A DNA stretch of 33,581 nt. Source: JAILZP01 sp037444185 (lineage in GTDB: Bacteria > Bacillota > Desulfotomaculia > Desulfotomaculales > Desulfocucumaceae). Each line of letters opens with the position of its first letter. The first letter of the stretch is position 1. Of the stretch, positions 15,618-23,697 are shown piece after piece. The stretch covers positions 1 through 33,581 of the forward strand of contig JBBIMW010000025.1 of the NCBI GenBank assembly GCA_037444185.1. Direction: 5' to 3'. A program made the translations under genes and the position numbers. The notes under the pieces were generated by a model that saw nothing but the letters and a program-made list of their open reading frames with translations, searched no databases and had not been told where the DNA came from.

Positions 15618-16796
15618 GTGGAGAAGGGGGGAAAACAAATGTCCGAGCCCTTAATGCTGTTCGACGAGGTGAGGGAGGCCATCGTGGGTAGCGGTGGCGA
15701 AGAGATACAGCTTTGTATGCAGTGCGGACTTTGCACCGGTTCCTGCCCCTGGGGCAGGACGGAGGAAAAGTCCGATTTCAACGTGCGGGCCATGTTTCAC
15801 ATGGGCAGACTGGGCTATGACGGGTACGAGTCCGACGACTACCTTTTTGCTTGCACCACCTGCAATCAGTGCGCCGTCCTTTGCCCCAGGGGTATTAAAA
15901 TCCCCGGCGTGGTCAGGTCCATGCGCAGTGTCATTTGTGAAACCGGAGGCATACCCAAAAATCTGAAGGCGGTACTGGGGAGCATAAACAGCCAGGGAAA
16001 CCCGTGGTCTCAGGAAAAGGACGAGCGTACGGCCTGGACCAGGGGACACGATGTGCCGGAATTCACCCCGGACAAGGAATACCTGTTGTACGTCTGTTGC
16101 ACTTCTGCTTATGACGGCCGCAGCCAGAAGGTGGCCAGAGCTGTTGTGGAGCTGCTTGAGGCGGCCGGGGTGAGCTTCGGCATTATCGGCAATGAAGAGA
16201 AGTGCTGCGGGGAGTCGGTTCGTAAAATAGGGGCCGAGGATGAGTTCGGCAATCTGGCCCGGCATAACATTGACCTTTTCAAGCAAAGGGGTGTAAAGAA
16301 GATAATCACCACGTCACCCCACTGCCTGTTCACTTTCAAAAATGAATACCCCGAACAGGGCGCTGAGTTCGAGGTTGTTCACTATACCGAATTACTGCGG
16401 GATTTGGTGGCGGAAGGCAGGCTGAAGTTTTCCAGGCCTGTGTCAAAAAAGGTGATTTATCATGAGCCCTGTTATCTGGGGCGGCACAGCAGGGTGTTCA
16501 GCGCGCCCAGGGAGTTGATGGGAGCTGTTCCCGAACTGAAAATGTCCGAATTCGGCGGGAACATGGATTACAGTCTGTGCTGCAGTGGCGGTGGGGCGCG
16601 GATCTGGATGGAGACCAGGGCTGGCCAGAGATTTTCCGACACGAAGGTTAAGGAGGCTTCGGAAAGAGGTTCCGAGGTAATTGCCACCGCTTGTCCCTAT
16701 TGCATTGTCATGCTGGAGGACAGCCTGAAGAATCAGAACAAGGATGAGGAGATGTCGGTCAGGGACATCAGTGAGATATTAAGGGAGAGTCTCTAG
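15618..16796 (+). CDS. HdrD-like (CCG-domain) iron-sulfur oxidoreductase
   Basis: A 392-residue soluble protein. Near the N-terminus are two [4Fe-4S] ferredoxin motifs, CMQCGLCTGSCPW and CTTCNQCAVLCPR. Two cysteine-rich CCG domains follow: the first includes YVCCTSAY, EEKCCGES and SPHC; the second includes HEPCYLGRH, LCCSGGGAR and CPYC. This is the build of HdrD/GlpC-type proteins, which pass electrons to or from quinones, disulfides or flavoproteins. Unlike the Etf-linked DUF224 proteins I recall from syntrophs, it has no membrane helices. Its position as last gene of the dehydrogenase-EtfAB operon makes EtfAB its likely partner. GTG 15618 follows AAGGAGA by seven bases; ATG 15639 with an upstream GGGGGG is an alternative start. 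Confidence 0.88.
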   Translation: MEKGGKQMSEPLMLFDEVREAIVGSGGEEIQLCMQCGLCTGSCPWGRTEEKSDFNVRAMFHMGRLGYDGYESDDYLFACTTCNQCAVLCPRGIKIPGVVRSMRSVICETGGIPKNLKAVLGSINSQGNPWSQEKDERTAWTRGHDVPEFTPDKEYLLYVCCTSAYDGRSQKVARAVVELLEAAGVSFGIIGNEEKCCGESVRKIGAEDEFGNLARHNIDLFKQRGVKKIITTSPHCLFTFKNEYPEQGAEFEVVHYTELLRDLVAEGRLKFSRPVSKKVIYHEPCYLGRHSRVFSAPRELMGAVPELKMSEFGGNMDYSLCCSGGGARIWMETRAGQRFSDTKVKEASERGSEVIATACPYCIVMLEDSLKNQNKDEEMSVRDISEILRESL

Positions 16797-16818
16797 AATT
16801 TTTCAACAGCCTCCCAGG

Positions 16819-16850
16819 GCCCAGGGTGTAGTCTCTATATTGCCCTGGGC
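16819..16850 (+). other. Hairpin after the HdrD-like gene
   Basis: GCCCAGGG (16819-16826) and CCCTGGGC (16843-16850) form an 8-bp perfect stem; an overlapping CCCAGGGC offers an alternative left arm. No T-run follows, so it is only a weak candidate terminator between the dehydrogenase operon and the thiolase gene. Confidence 0.45.
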
Positions 16851-16934
16851 GCACTTTATATTGCCGGTTGTGAATGTCTGTTCAGCCCGTCACCGGTTAT
16901 GCTTAAATCTTTTTGCGAAAGGAAGGGACTGGTA

Positions 16935-18119
16935 ATGAAGGAAGCTGTGATTGTAAGCGCGGTAAGGACGCCGGTGGGGAAATTCGACGGCTCACTGAAG
17001 GGCGTGCCGGCGGTGGAACTGGGGGCGCTGGTAATCGGGGAGGCCGTCAAGAGGGCCGGTATTGAGGGCGGCCTGGTGGACGAGGTGATCATGGGCAATG
17101 TGCTGCAGGCCGGCTTGGGACAGAACCCTTCCCGGCAGGCGGCGGTCAAATCGGGGCTGCCGCAGGAAACTCCCGCCTGGACGCTGAATCTGGTTTGCGG
17201 GTCCGGGCTTATGGCCGTTGGTGTCGCCGCCCGGCAAATCTGGTCGGGGGATGCGGAAGTGGTGGTGGCCGGCGGAATGGAAAACATGTCCCTGGCCCCG
17301 TACTTGATCGACAGGGCCAGGTGGGGATACCGCATGGGTGACGGCAAACTGGTGGACGCCATGATCAAGGACGGCCTGTGGTGTGCCTTCAACGACATAC
17401 ATATGGGTATCACCGCCGAGAATGTCGCGGAAAGATACGGTATCACCAGGGAGGACCAGGACCGTTTCTCACTGGCAAGCCAGGAAAAGGCAGTGGCAGC
17501 CATAGACGCCGGGAGGTTCAAGGACGAAATCGTCCCCGTGGTGATGCCTCAGAAGAAAGGTGACCCCATTGTTTTCGGCACTGACGAATTCCCCCGCCGG
17601 GGCACTACCCTGGAGGCGCTGGCAAAACTGCCCCCGGCCTTTAAAAAGGGCGGCACAGTGACGGCGGGAAACGCATCCGGGATCAACGACGGGGCGGCGG
17701 CGCTGGTGGTGATGTCGGCGGGCAAGGCCGAAGAATTGGGAATAAAGCCGATGTTCCTTATCCGTTCCACCGCCGCGGCGGGAGTGGACCCGGCGTACAT
17801 GGGGATAGGGCCTATTCCCTCCAGCAGGAAGGCCCTTAAAAAAGCCGGGCTGACTGTGGCCGACCTGGACCTTATCGAGGCCAACGAGGCCTTCGCGGCC
17901 CAGGCCTGCGCCGTAGTCAAGGAACTTGAGCTGCCCGGTGACAGGGTTAATGTCAATGGAGGCGCGGTGGCCATCGGGCATCCCATCGGGGCCAGCGGGG
18001 CAAGGATTTTGCTCACCCTGCTGTATGAAATGAAGAGGCGCGGCGGTAGGTATGGTCTGGCCACCCTGTGCGTCGGCGGTGGTCAGGGTACGGCCATGGT
18101 GGTGGAGAACGTCTTTTAA
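16935..18119 (+). CDS. thlA: Acetyl-CoA C-acetyltransferase (thiolase)
   Basis: A 394-residue thiolase, the usual length. It joins two acetyl-CoA to acetoacetyl-CoA or cleaves acetoacetyl-CoA. The catalytic residues are visible: the acyl-carrying Cys88 in LNLVCGSGLMA, His349 in GGAVAIGHPIGASGAR and Cys379 in LCVGGGQG, with NEAFAAQA between. The start is ATG 16935, giving the standard N-terminus MKEAVIVSAVRTPVGKFDG; an upstream in-frame ATG at 16899 would add 12 atypical residues. GGAAGGGA precedes the chosen start. It lies 138 bp after the HdrD-like gene and may be transcribed with it. Its stop overlaps that of hydG, which is convergent. Confidence 0.93.
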   Translation: MKEAVIVSAVRTPVGKFDGSLKGVPAVELGALVIGEAVKRAGIEGGLVDEVIMGNVLQAGLGQNPSRQAAVKSGLPQETPAWTLNLVCGSGLMAVGVAARQIWSGDAEVVVAGGMENMSLAPYLIDRARWGYRMGDGKLVDAMIKDGLWCAFNDIHMGITAENVAERYGITREDQDRFSLASQEKAVAAIDAGRFKDEIVPVVMPQKKGDPIVFGTDEFPRRGTTLEALAKLPPAFKKGGTVTAGNASGINDGAAALVVMSAGKAEELGIKPMFLIRSTAAAGVDPAYMGIGPIPSSRKALKKAGLTVADLDLIEANEAFAAQACAVVKELELPGDRVNVNGGAVAIGHPIGASGARILLTLLYEMKRRGGRYGLATLCVGGGQGTAMVVENVF

Positions 18120-19531
18120 AAATAAAGGTCCCTTTCTCCACCGGCAATACGGCCCAGCCTCGCCATGGTTTCCATCCTGACGGCGGGGCTGGGTATTTCT
18201 CCCAGGTGTTCGCTGATGGTTTTTTCCCCCGCCTCCAGGGTGGACGGGGAGGCGTAGTCCAGCAGGTATTCCTTGAAGGTCAGTATGGAGTTGGGCAGGC
18301 AGACGTCTTGGATGCGACCGCTTTTGGCCAGGGCCATGAAGCGGTCGCCTGTGCGGCCCCGGCGGTAGCAGGCCGTGCAAAAACTTGGGATGTAGCCCGA
18401 GAGGCAGATGCTACGCAGAATTTCGTCCGGGCTGCGGTGGTCCTCCACCTGGAACTGGGGCGCCCCGCCGCCTGCAAAGGAGGTTTTCCTTTCCTGTTCC
18501 AGCTTATAGCCCCCCACCCCGGTGCAGGAACCGGCGCTAATCTGGGACACCCCCGCGGCCAGTAATTCGTCCCTGAACTCCGGCTTCTCCCGGGTGGACA
18601 GTATTATGCCGGTGTAGGGAACGGCCAGGCGTAAAACGGCGATAATCTTTTTGAAGTCTCCGTCTGTAACCAAGTAAGAAAATTTATGCAAATCGACCCC
18701 CGGCGCCGATCGCAGCCTGGGTACCGAAATGGTGTGCGGCCCCACCCCGAAGTTTTCCTCCAGGTGCAGTGCATGCATCAAAAGGGCCAGCACCTCAAAT
18801 TTATAATCGTACAGTCCGAACAACACCCCCAGTCCCACATCGTCAACACCGCCCTGCATGGCCCGGTCCATGGCCGTGACATGGTAATCGTAGTCGCTCT
18901 TCGGCCCGCCGGGATGCACGGTTTCGTAAGTCCGCCGGTGGTAAGTCTCCTGAAAAAGTATGTATGTTCCTATGCCGGCGTCTTTAAGTCGGCGGTAGTC
19001 TTCCACCGCGGCGGCGGCGATGTTGACGTTCACCCTGCGGATGTCGCCCTTTGATTCCCTGGTCCGGTATATGGTTTTGACGGCTTCCAGTATGTACTCA
19101 AGGGGACAGTTGCCGGGGTCCTCCCCGGCCTCCAGGGCCAGCCGTTTGTGCCCCAAGGACTCCAGTATCCTCACCTCGTCCCGCAGCTCATCCATGGTCA
19201 GCCGCTTCCGGGTGAAGTCATTGTCCCGCCGGTAGCCGCAGTAGACGCAGTTGTTAACGCAGTAGTTGCTTACGTACAGAGGGGCAAACAGAACCAGCCG
19301 GCGGCCGTATATTTTTTCCTTAATCTCTTTGGCTGCCAGATACAGCCGGGTCAGCAGAATTTCGTCCTCCAGGTGCAAAAGCACGGCGCACTCCAGGGGG
19401 GTAAGGCCTTCGGCTCGGCGGGCCCTTTCAATAATCCGGACTGCCTGCCCGGGATCTGTCCGCCTGGCTTTGTCCAGGCAGTGGCGGATTTTTTCCTCGT
19501 CGATAAAGCCTGTATGCAGTTTTTTCATCAA
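18116..19531 (-). CDS. hydG: [FeFe]-hydrogenase maturase HydG (radical SAM)
   Basis: HydG, 471 residues. It splits tyrosine to make the CO and CN ligands of the H-cluster. The radical SAM motif is C91-x3-C95-x2-C98 in NYCVNNCVYCGYR. The C-terminal auxiliary cluster motif C-x2-C-x22-C is intact, starting at FCTACYRRGRTGDRFM and ending at VCLPN. This motif separates HydG from the related ThiH. ATG 19531 follows GGAGGTG. It is the last gene of hydE-hydF-hydG, 18 bp after hydF, and its end overlaps the thiolase stop by 4 bp. Confidence 0.95.
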   Translation of the reverse strand: MMKKLHTGFIDEEKIRHCLDKARRTDPGQAVRIIERARRAEGLTPLECAVLLHLEDEILLTRLYLAAKEIKEKIYGRRLVLFAPLYVSNYCVNNCVYCGYRRDNDFTRKRLTMDELRDEVRILESLGHKRLALEAGEDPGNCPLEYILEAVKTIYRTRESKGDIRRVNVNIAAAAVEDYRRLKDAGIGTYILFQETYHRRTYETVHPGGPKSDYDYHVTAMDRAMQGGVDDVGLGVLFGLYDYKFEVLALLMHALHLEENFGVGPHTISVPRLRSAPGVDLHKFSYLVTDGDFKKIIAVLRLAVPYTGIILSTREKPEFRDELLAAGVSQISAGSCTGVGGYKLEQERKTSFAGGGAPQFQVEDHRSPDEILRSICLSGYIPSFCTACYRRGRTGDRFMALAKSGRIQDVCLPNSILTFKEYLLDYASPSTLEAGEKTISEHLGEIPSPAVRMETMARLGRIAGGERDLYF

Positions 19532-19549
19532 ATAACACCTCCGAAATTA

Positions 19550-20761
19550 TCAGTCCAGTATTGACAGTACCTCCGGAAATGGGCCCAGGGCCCGCCGCAG
19601 AATGCCGTGCAGGTGGGCGATCAGTATGCCGTAATTGACTATGGGCACTCCGGCCCTCTGGGCGGCCATGATCCGGCTGATCATTTCCCGGCGGTTGATC
19701 ATGCAGGCGCCGCAGTGTACGATCAGGCGGTATTGTGCAAGGTCCACCGGCAGTTCTATGCCGCTGGACCATTCAAATTGCAGTTTTCCTCCAGCCGCCT
19801 GCCCAAGCCAGCGGGGGATCTTCGCAGTGCCGATGTCATCCGCCACCCTGTGGTGGGTGCAGGCTTCGGCAATCAGCACCCGGTCTCCGGACTGCAGGTT
19901 ATCCACCGCCAGTGCGCCCCGGGTCAGGGTGGCCAGATCGCCCTTGTAACGCGCAAATAGGATGGAAAAAGAAGTCAGGGGCACCCCAGGAGGTGTTTCG
20001 GCGCTCACCCCGGAGAAAGCCTGGGAGTCTGTGATTACCAGGGCCGGCGGCTTCACCAGCCGGTTAAGGGCGGCCTTGAAGTCCTTTTCCTGGACCACCA
20101 TGGTTAGGCAGCGATGGTCCAAAAGGTCCCGGATGGTCTGCACCTGGGGTAATATCAGCCGGCCCTTGGGAGCGGCCAGATCGATGGGCGCCACCAGCAG
20201 CGCCACTTCGCCGGGGGCCATCAGATCGCCGGCGATGGCGGCGGCTGTCCAGTCTTTTGGGGCGGATTTTACAATAGCCTGTTTGATTTCGGTAATGCCC
20301 CGTCCGGTCAGGGCGCTGACCCTCACCCAAGGTATGCCGGGCAGTTGCATATCATATTCCCGGTTTTCCGGAGGCAGGTCTGTTTTATTCATCACACCGA
20401 TGACAGGTATTTTCCTCCGCCCGGCTTCAATAATCAAATCCCGTTCCGCTTCACCCGGGACGGACCGGTGGTCCACCACCAGCAGTGCCAGATCGGCTTT
20501 GTCCAGCACGTCCATGGTTTTGGCCACCCTCAAACCGCCCAGCTCGCCGGTGTCGTCAAGTCCCGCCGTGTCAACGAGCACCACCGGCCCCACGGGCAGT
20601 ATCTCCATGGATTTGAATACCGGGTCGGTGGTGGTGCCGGCCACCGGGGAGACAATGGCGATATTCTGTCCGGTAATGGCGTTGATCAGGCTGGATTTGC
20701 CGGCGTTGCGGCGTCCGAAGAGGGCGATGTGCAATCTGCTTCCGCGGGGAGTGTCGTGCAT
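19550..20761 (-). CDS. hydF: [FeFe]-hydrogenase maturase HydF (GTPase/scaffold)
   Basis: HydF, 403 residues. This GTPase scaffold receives the 2Fe subcluster made by HydE and HydG and passes it to apo-hydrogenase. The N-terminal GTPase has the P-loop GRRNAGKS (residues 16-23), a DTAG motif in VLVDTAGLDD and NKTD. A dimerisation part follows. The C-terminal cluster domain has the CxH...HCxxC set, seen in EACTHHRVADD and later VHCGACMINRREM. ATG 20761 is preceded by GAGGAGAG. The gene lies between hydE (34 bp upstream) and hydG (18 bp downstream). Confidence 0.95.
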   Translation of the reverse strand: MHDTPRGSRLHIALFGRRNAGKSSLINAITGQNIAIVSPVAGTTTDPVFKSMEILPVGPVVLVDTAGLDDTGELGGLRVAKTMDVLDKADLALLVVDHRSVPGEAERDLIIEAGRRKIPVIGVMNKTDLPPENREYDMQLPGIPWVRVSALTGRGITEIKQAIVKSAPKDWTAAAIAGDLMAPGEVALLVAPIDLAAPKGRLILPQVQTIRDLLDHRCLTMVVQEKDFKAALNRLVKPPALVITDSQAFSGVSAETPPGVPLTSFSILFARYKGDLATLTRGALAVDNLQSGDRVLIAEACTHHRVADDIGTAKIPRWLGQAAGGKLQFEWSSGIELPVDLAQYRLIVHCGACMINRREMISRIMAAQRAGVPIVNYGILIAHLHGILRRALGPFPEVLSILD

Positions 20762-20795
20762 GGTTTTTATCTCTCCTCAGCCTTAAAAATGTTCT

Positions 20796-21872
20796 TTACC
20801 GTATAGGTGATGGAAATGATTTATGTCCGGAGCTGTGTCCGTACCCGCTTCCGGCAGTGCGTCCCAGGCTCTCAATCCAGGAACGGACTTCCTCCACCGC
20901 TGTGGCTGGGTCCAAGTTCCCTCCGGCCTTGCCGGGATAAATGCTGTAGAAGGGCCGGTAGCGCGCCGGGGTGACGTTGGGCATGATCACGTTGGAACCG
21001 TACTGAAGCGCCAGCCTGCGCCCTTCTTTGCTTATCGCGTCCAGGGCGGTGGTGGCCGGAAGGTGCAGCTGCGGCATCAGCAGCCGCACAATCGCCAGGA
21101 CGGTGAGGGTTGTTTCCAGGGAACCCGGCGGGTTTCCGCCCAGGGGAGTCCCGGGATGGGGTATGAAGGGACCGATGCCCGCCATTTCAACGTCCAGTTT
21201 GCGCAGCAACAATATGTCCCGGGCGATGGTGCGGGAGGTCTGTCCCGGCAGCCCCACGATACTGCCGGCCCCTACCTGATAGCCAATGTGCTTTAACTGC
21301 CGAATGGATTTGATTCTGTCCGAAAGTGTGGTGCCGGGCCGCAAGCGGGTAAATAGTAGCGGGTCCGCCGTTTCGAACTTCAGCAGGTATCTGTCGGCGC
21401 CGGCGTTCCGGAAGGCCAGGAGGTCACCGTAAGGGCGGAGGCCCACCGAAAGGGTGACGGCAACATCCAACGAATCCTTTATTTTTGATATTATGCGGGT
21501 TAATGTATCCACAGTGTAATAATGGTCTTCTCCGCTTTGCAGGACAATGGTTTTCAGTCCCAGCCGGGCGGCGGCGCGGGCCGCCGCCAGTATTTCCCCG
21601 GGTTCCATGCGATACCGGATGAGCCGCCGGTTTCCCGAACGCAGGCCGCAATACAAACACCGGCTGGAGCAATAATTGGAAAACTCTATGACCCCCCTCA
21701 GGTGCACCTCTTCCCCCATCCGCCGGGACCTGACCCCGTCCGCCAGTCTTAAGAGGCAATGCCTGTTTACGGGGTCGGCCTCCAGAAGGGCCAATATGTC
21801 TTTGAAAGTTGCCTTGACGCCTGATGATATTCTTTGTAAAGATTCTTCATAACTGGTCAAAGGAAAACACAC
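20796..21872 (-). CDS. hydE: [FeFe]-hydrogenase maturase HydE (radical SAM)
   Basis: HydE, 358 residues, a radical SAM enzyme that acts in assembly of the 2Fe subcluster. The cluster motif is C68-x3-C72-x2-C75 in NYCSSRCLYCGLRSGNRR; the barrel continues with VLQSGEDHYYT and the family-typical GIGPFIPHPGTPLG and ALQYGSNVIMPNVTP. It is the first gene of hydE-hydF-hydG. The start is taken as GTG 21872 but the ribosome binding site is weak (GGGGATGG); a GTG two bases further in is out of frame. It is divergent from the hydrogenase operon across a 200-bp AT-rich gap, so the maturases and the enzyme may be co-regulated. Confidence 0.93.
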   Translation of the reverse strand: MCFPLTSYEESLQRISSGVKATFKDILALLEADPVNRHCLLRLADGVRSRRMGEEVHLRGVIEFSNYCSSRCLYCGLRSGNRRLIRYRMEPGEILAAARAAARLGLKTIVLQSGEDHYYTVDTLTRIISKIKDSLDVAVTLSVGLRPYGDLLAFRNAGADRYLLKFETADPLLFTRLRPGTTLSDRIKSIRQLKHIGYQVGAGSIVGLPGQTSRTIARDILLLRKLDVEMAGIGPFIPHPGTPLGGNPPGSLETTLTVLAIVRLLMPQLHLPATTALDAISKEGRRLALQYGSNVIMPNVTPARYRPFYSIYPGKAGGNLDPATAVEEVRSWIESLGRTAGSGYGHSSGHKSFPSPIR

Positions 21873-21926
21873 CCATCCCCAGTGTCGTATTTTCGGCTTC
21901 CATACAAACTTGTCATAATAAATATA

Positions 21927-21955
21927 TTGAAATTTTTTAATTTATTGATTATATT
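21927..21955 (+). promoter_or_regulatory. Candidate promoter of the hydrogenase operon
   Basis: TTGAAA (21927-21932), a 17-bp spacer and TATATT (21950-21955). On the minus strand a perfect -10 TATAAT (21953-21948) overlaps it and could serve hydE, though its -35 is poor. Overlapping -10 elements would link expression of hydEFG and the hydrogenase genes. Confidence 0.5.
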
Positions 21956-21983
21956 AGAAATACCACAATAATTATTTTAAATC

Positions 21984-21999
21984 AATATTAATTAATATT
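21984..21999. promoter_or_regulatory. 16-nt perfect palindrome, candidate operator
   Basis: AATATTAATTAATATT is an exact palindrome about 30 bases past the candidate promoter and before the first gene of the hydrogenase operon. It is not a Rex consensus. In such AT-rich DNA it may be chance, but position favours a regulator site. Confidence 0.35.
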
Positions 22000-22073
22000 A
22001 TTTATTATATATAGATCTTTTGATAATATTTTTTTATGGCAGACCATGGGCAATGAGCTGTTTTTTAGGGCAG

Positions 22074-22424
22074 GTGAGTTTCATTAAGCTGAAGGATGTT
22101 AAAGACATACTGGGTGCTGAAGTGATTATCGGGAAAGAGATGCTGGACACCGAAGTCAGTTCAGGTTTCGGCTGTGATCTGATCAGCGATTCGCTCTGTT
22201 TTACCAAGCCGGGCTGTCTTCTGCTCACAGGACTCACCAATATCCAGATTGTCCGTGTGGCGGAAATGATCGAAGCCAGGGCTATTGTTTTTGTCAGGGG
22301 TAAAAAGCCTGGAAAGGGTATTATCATTATGGCAGAAGAAAAGAAAATCCCCTTGATGGTGACAGGCCGTTTTCTGTTCGAAAGCTGCGGTCTTTTGTAT
22401 CAGAAGGGCCTGCGCAGTTTCTGA
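22074..22424 (+). CDS. DRTGG-domain protein, hydrogenase-associated (first)
   Basis: A protein of about 116 residues made of one DRTGG domain, recognisable in GCDLISDSLCFTKPGCLLLTGL, RVAEMIEARAIVFVRGKKP and the tail ESCGLLYQKGL. Such domains occur in Pta-like and CBS proteins and as single-domain proteins in hydrogenase gene clusters; the function is unknown, with ligand binding usually supposed. I place the start at GTG 22074 (SFIKLKDVKDILGAE) by likeness to relatives that begin at this point. TTG 22020 and ATG 22053 are also in frame, and none has a good ribosome binding site. It opens the hydrogenase operon and is followed 29 bp later by a kinase-type ATPase gene. Confidence 0.75.
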   Translation: MSFIKLKDVKDILGAEVIIGKEMLDTEVSSGFGCDLISDSLCFTKPGCLLLTGLTNIQIVRVAEMIEARAIVFVRGKKPGKGIIIMAEEKKIPLMVTGRFLFESCGLLYQKGLRSF

Positions 22425-22453
22425 AGACGGGCGGGCGTAGGGGGTGCCGGGAC

Positions 22454-22906
22454 GTGAAAATGGAGTTCAATGTTAAAGGCATGGACTTCACCAGGGCAGG
22501 TGAAGCGGCCGCCAGAATTAAAAAGGCGCTGCAAATGGTGGGAATGGAAGTGGAAACCATCAAGAAAGCCGTTGTAGTGTCATATGAGGCTGAATTGAAT
22601 ATTGTCATTCATGCCCGGCAGGGGACACTGACCCTTTTAGTGCATCCGGACCAGGTGGAAATATTGGCCTCGGACGAGGGACCGGGTATACCGGATATAT
22701 CCCTGGCCATGCAGGAGGGATTTTCCACAGCCCCTCCCCAGATAAGGAAAATGGGTTTCGGGGCGGGTATGGGACTGCCTAATATAAGCCGTTGCTCAGA
22801 TGTGCTGGGGATTGAGTCCGATGTCGGCGTGGGCACGGAGTTGAAAGCCGTCATATTCAACCGGACAAGTGGTGAAAAATCATGTCGAAATATTTCCACT
22901 CGGTGA
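22454..22906 (+). CDS. Anti-sigma-factor-like ATPase (HATPase_c), hydrogenase-associated
   Basis: A 150-residue single-domain GHKL ATPase like RsbW/SpoIIAB serine kinases. The N-box is in VVVSYEAELNIVIHA, the G1 box is DEGPGI and the G2 box is GFGAGMGLPNI. There is no sensor or His-phosphotransfer domain. It could phosphorylate or bind a partner protein; no STAS-type antagonist or sigma factor is in the window. It starts at GTG 22454 and overlaps the putative sensory hydrogenase gene by 25 bp, implying tight translational coupling with it. Confidence 0.82.
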   Translation: MKMEFNVKGMDFTRAGEAAARIKKALQMVGMEVETIKKAVVVSYEAELNIVIHARQGTLTLLVHPDQVEILASDEGPGIPDISLAMQEGFSTAPPQIRKMGFGAGMGLPNISRCSDVLGIESDVGVGTELKAVIFNRTSGEKSCRNISTR

Positions 22907-23697
22907 AGCTGGACCGGGAAAAATGCAAAGGCTGCACAAACTGCATCAAGCGCTGTCCGACGGAGGCCATCCGGGTGCGGGAGGGGCGGGCCCGGATCAT
23001 CGAAGATCGATGTATCGACTGCGGTGAATGCATACGTATCTGTCCCAACCGGGCCAAGCTGGCCATCACCGACACCCTGGAGCGGCTTGCGGAATACCGG
23101 TATACAGTGGCCCTCCCCGCTCCTTCTTTGTATGCCCAGTTCGGACCCCTGGTGATGCCCCACGATATTCTGGGGGCCTTAATGGAAATCGGTTTCGATG
23201 ATTATTATGAAGTGGCCGTGGGAGCCGAAGCCGTGTCCTTACTGCTTCGCCAATACCTGGACTCTAACCGTTCCAGACCCGCCATCTCCTCGGCCTGCCC
23301 GGCCGTGGTGAGGCTTTTGCAGGTGAGATTCCCCGGATTGCTGGATCACATCGTTCCCATAGAGACCCCCATGGAGATCTCCGCCCGCCTGGCAAGGGAA
23401 AGGGCCGTGGGTCAGGGAAAAGCGGGGGATGGAGAAATTGGCGTTTTCTTCATTACTCCGTGTCCAGCCAAGGTCACCGCCATGAAACAGCCATTCGGAG
23501 ACAGATCCTATGTTGACGGTGGCATTTCCATGTCGGCCATTTACGGTGAAATTCCGGCCAGACTCGATTATTCCGGATCCAGACTGCAAACCAGCCTGTC
23601 GCCGGTTCGTGGAGTGGGCTGGGGCAGGGCAGGGGGAGAACCACGCCATAATGAGCCACTCACTGCTGGCTGTGGATGGAATTCACAATGTGATTAA
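22882..23697 (+). CDS. Putative sensory [FeFe]-hydrogenase, N-terminal part (frameshifted gene)
   Basis: First part of a gene read in two frames. Two ferredoxin motifs (CKGCTNCIKRCPTEAI, CIDCGECIRICPNRA) precede an H-cluster-like domain. The motif that is TSCCPxW in catalytic enzymes reads SSACPAV, with Ala at the proton-relay position, and MPCxxK reads TPCPAK. These changes are typical of sensory group C/D-type [FeFe]-hydrogenases, not H2-turnover enzymes. Frame-1 homology is good to about VGWGRAGGE (near 23640); the remaining ~18 residues to the stop at 23697 look random. The true continuation is in the next frame. See the following entry and the G-run at 23632-23636. Confidence 0.82.
   Translation: MSKYFHSVKLDREKCKGCTNCIKRCPTEAIRVREGRARIIEDRCIDCGECIRICPNRAKLAITDTLERLAEYRYTVALPAPSLYAQFGPLVMPHDILGALMEIGFDDYYEVAVGAEAVSLLLRQYLDSNRSRPAISSACPAVVRLLQVRFPGLLDHIVPIETPMEISARLARERAVGQGKAGDGEIGVFFITPCPAKVTAMKQPFGDRSYVDGGISMSAIYGEIPARLDYSGSRLQTSLSPVRGVGWGRAGGEPRHNEPLTAGCGWNSQCD
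23632..23636 (+). other. Frameshift site (G5 run)
   Basis: The switch from frame 1 to frame 2 needs one base removed around here. Dropping one G from the run of five yields RAGENHAIMSHSLLAVDG, which joins both halves without a gap. It could be a sequencing or assembly error, a genuine inactivating insertion or a slippery site. Confidence 0.65.

Noticed and set aside
21873..22020. Rex redox-repressor site before the hydrogenase operon
   Set aside because: No TTGTGA-N6-TCACAA or TTGTTAA-N4-TTAACAA match; only an unrelated AT palindrome is present.
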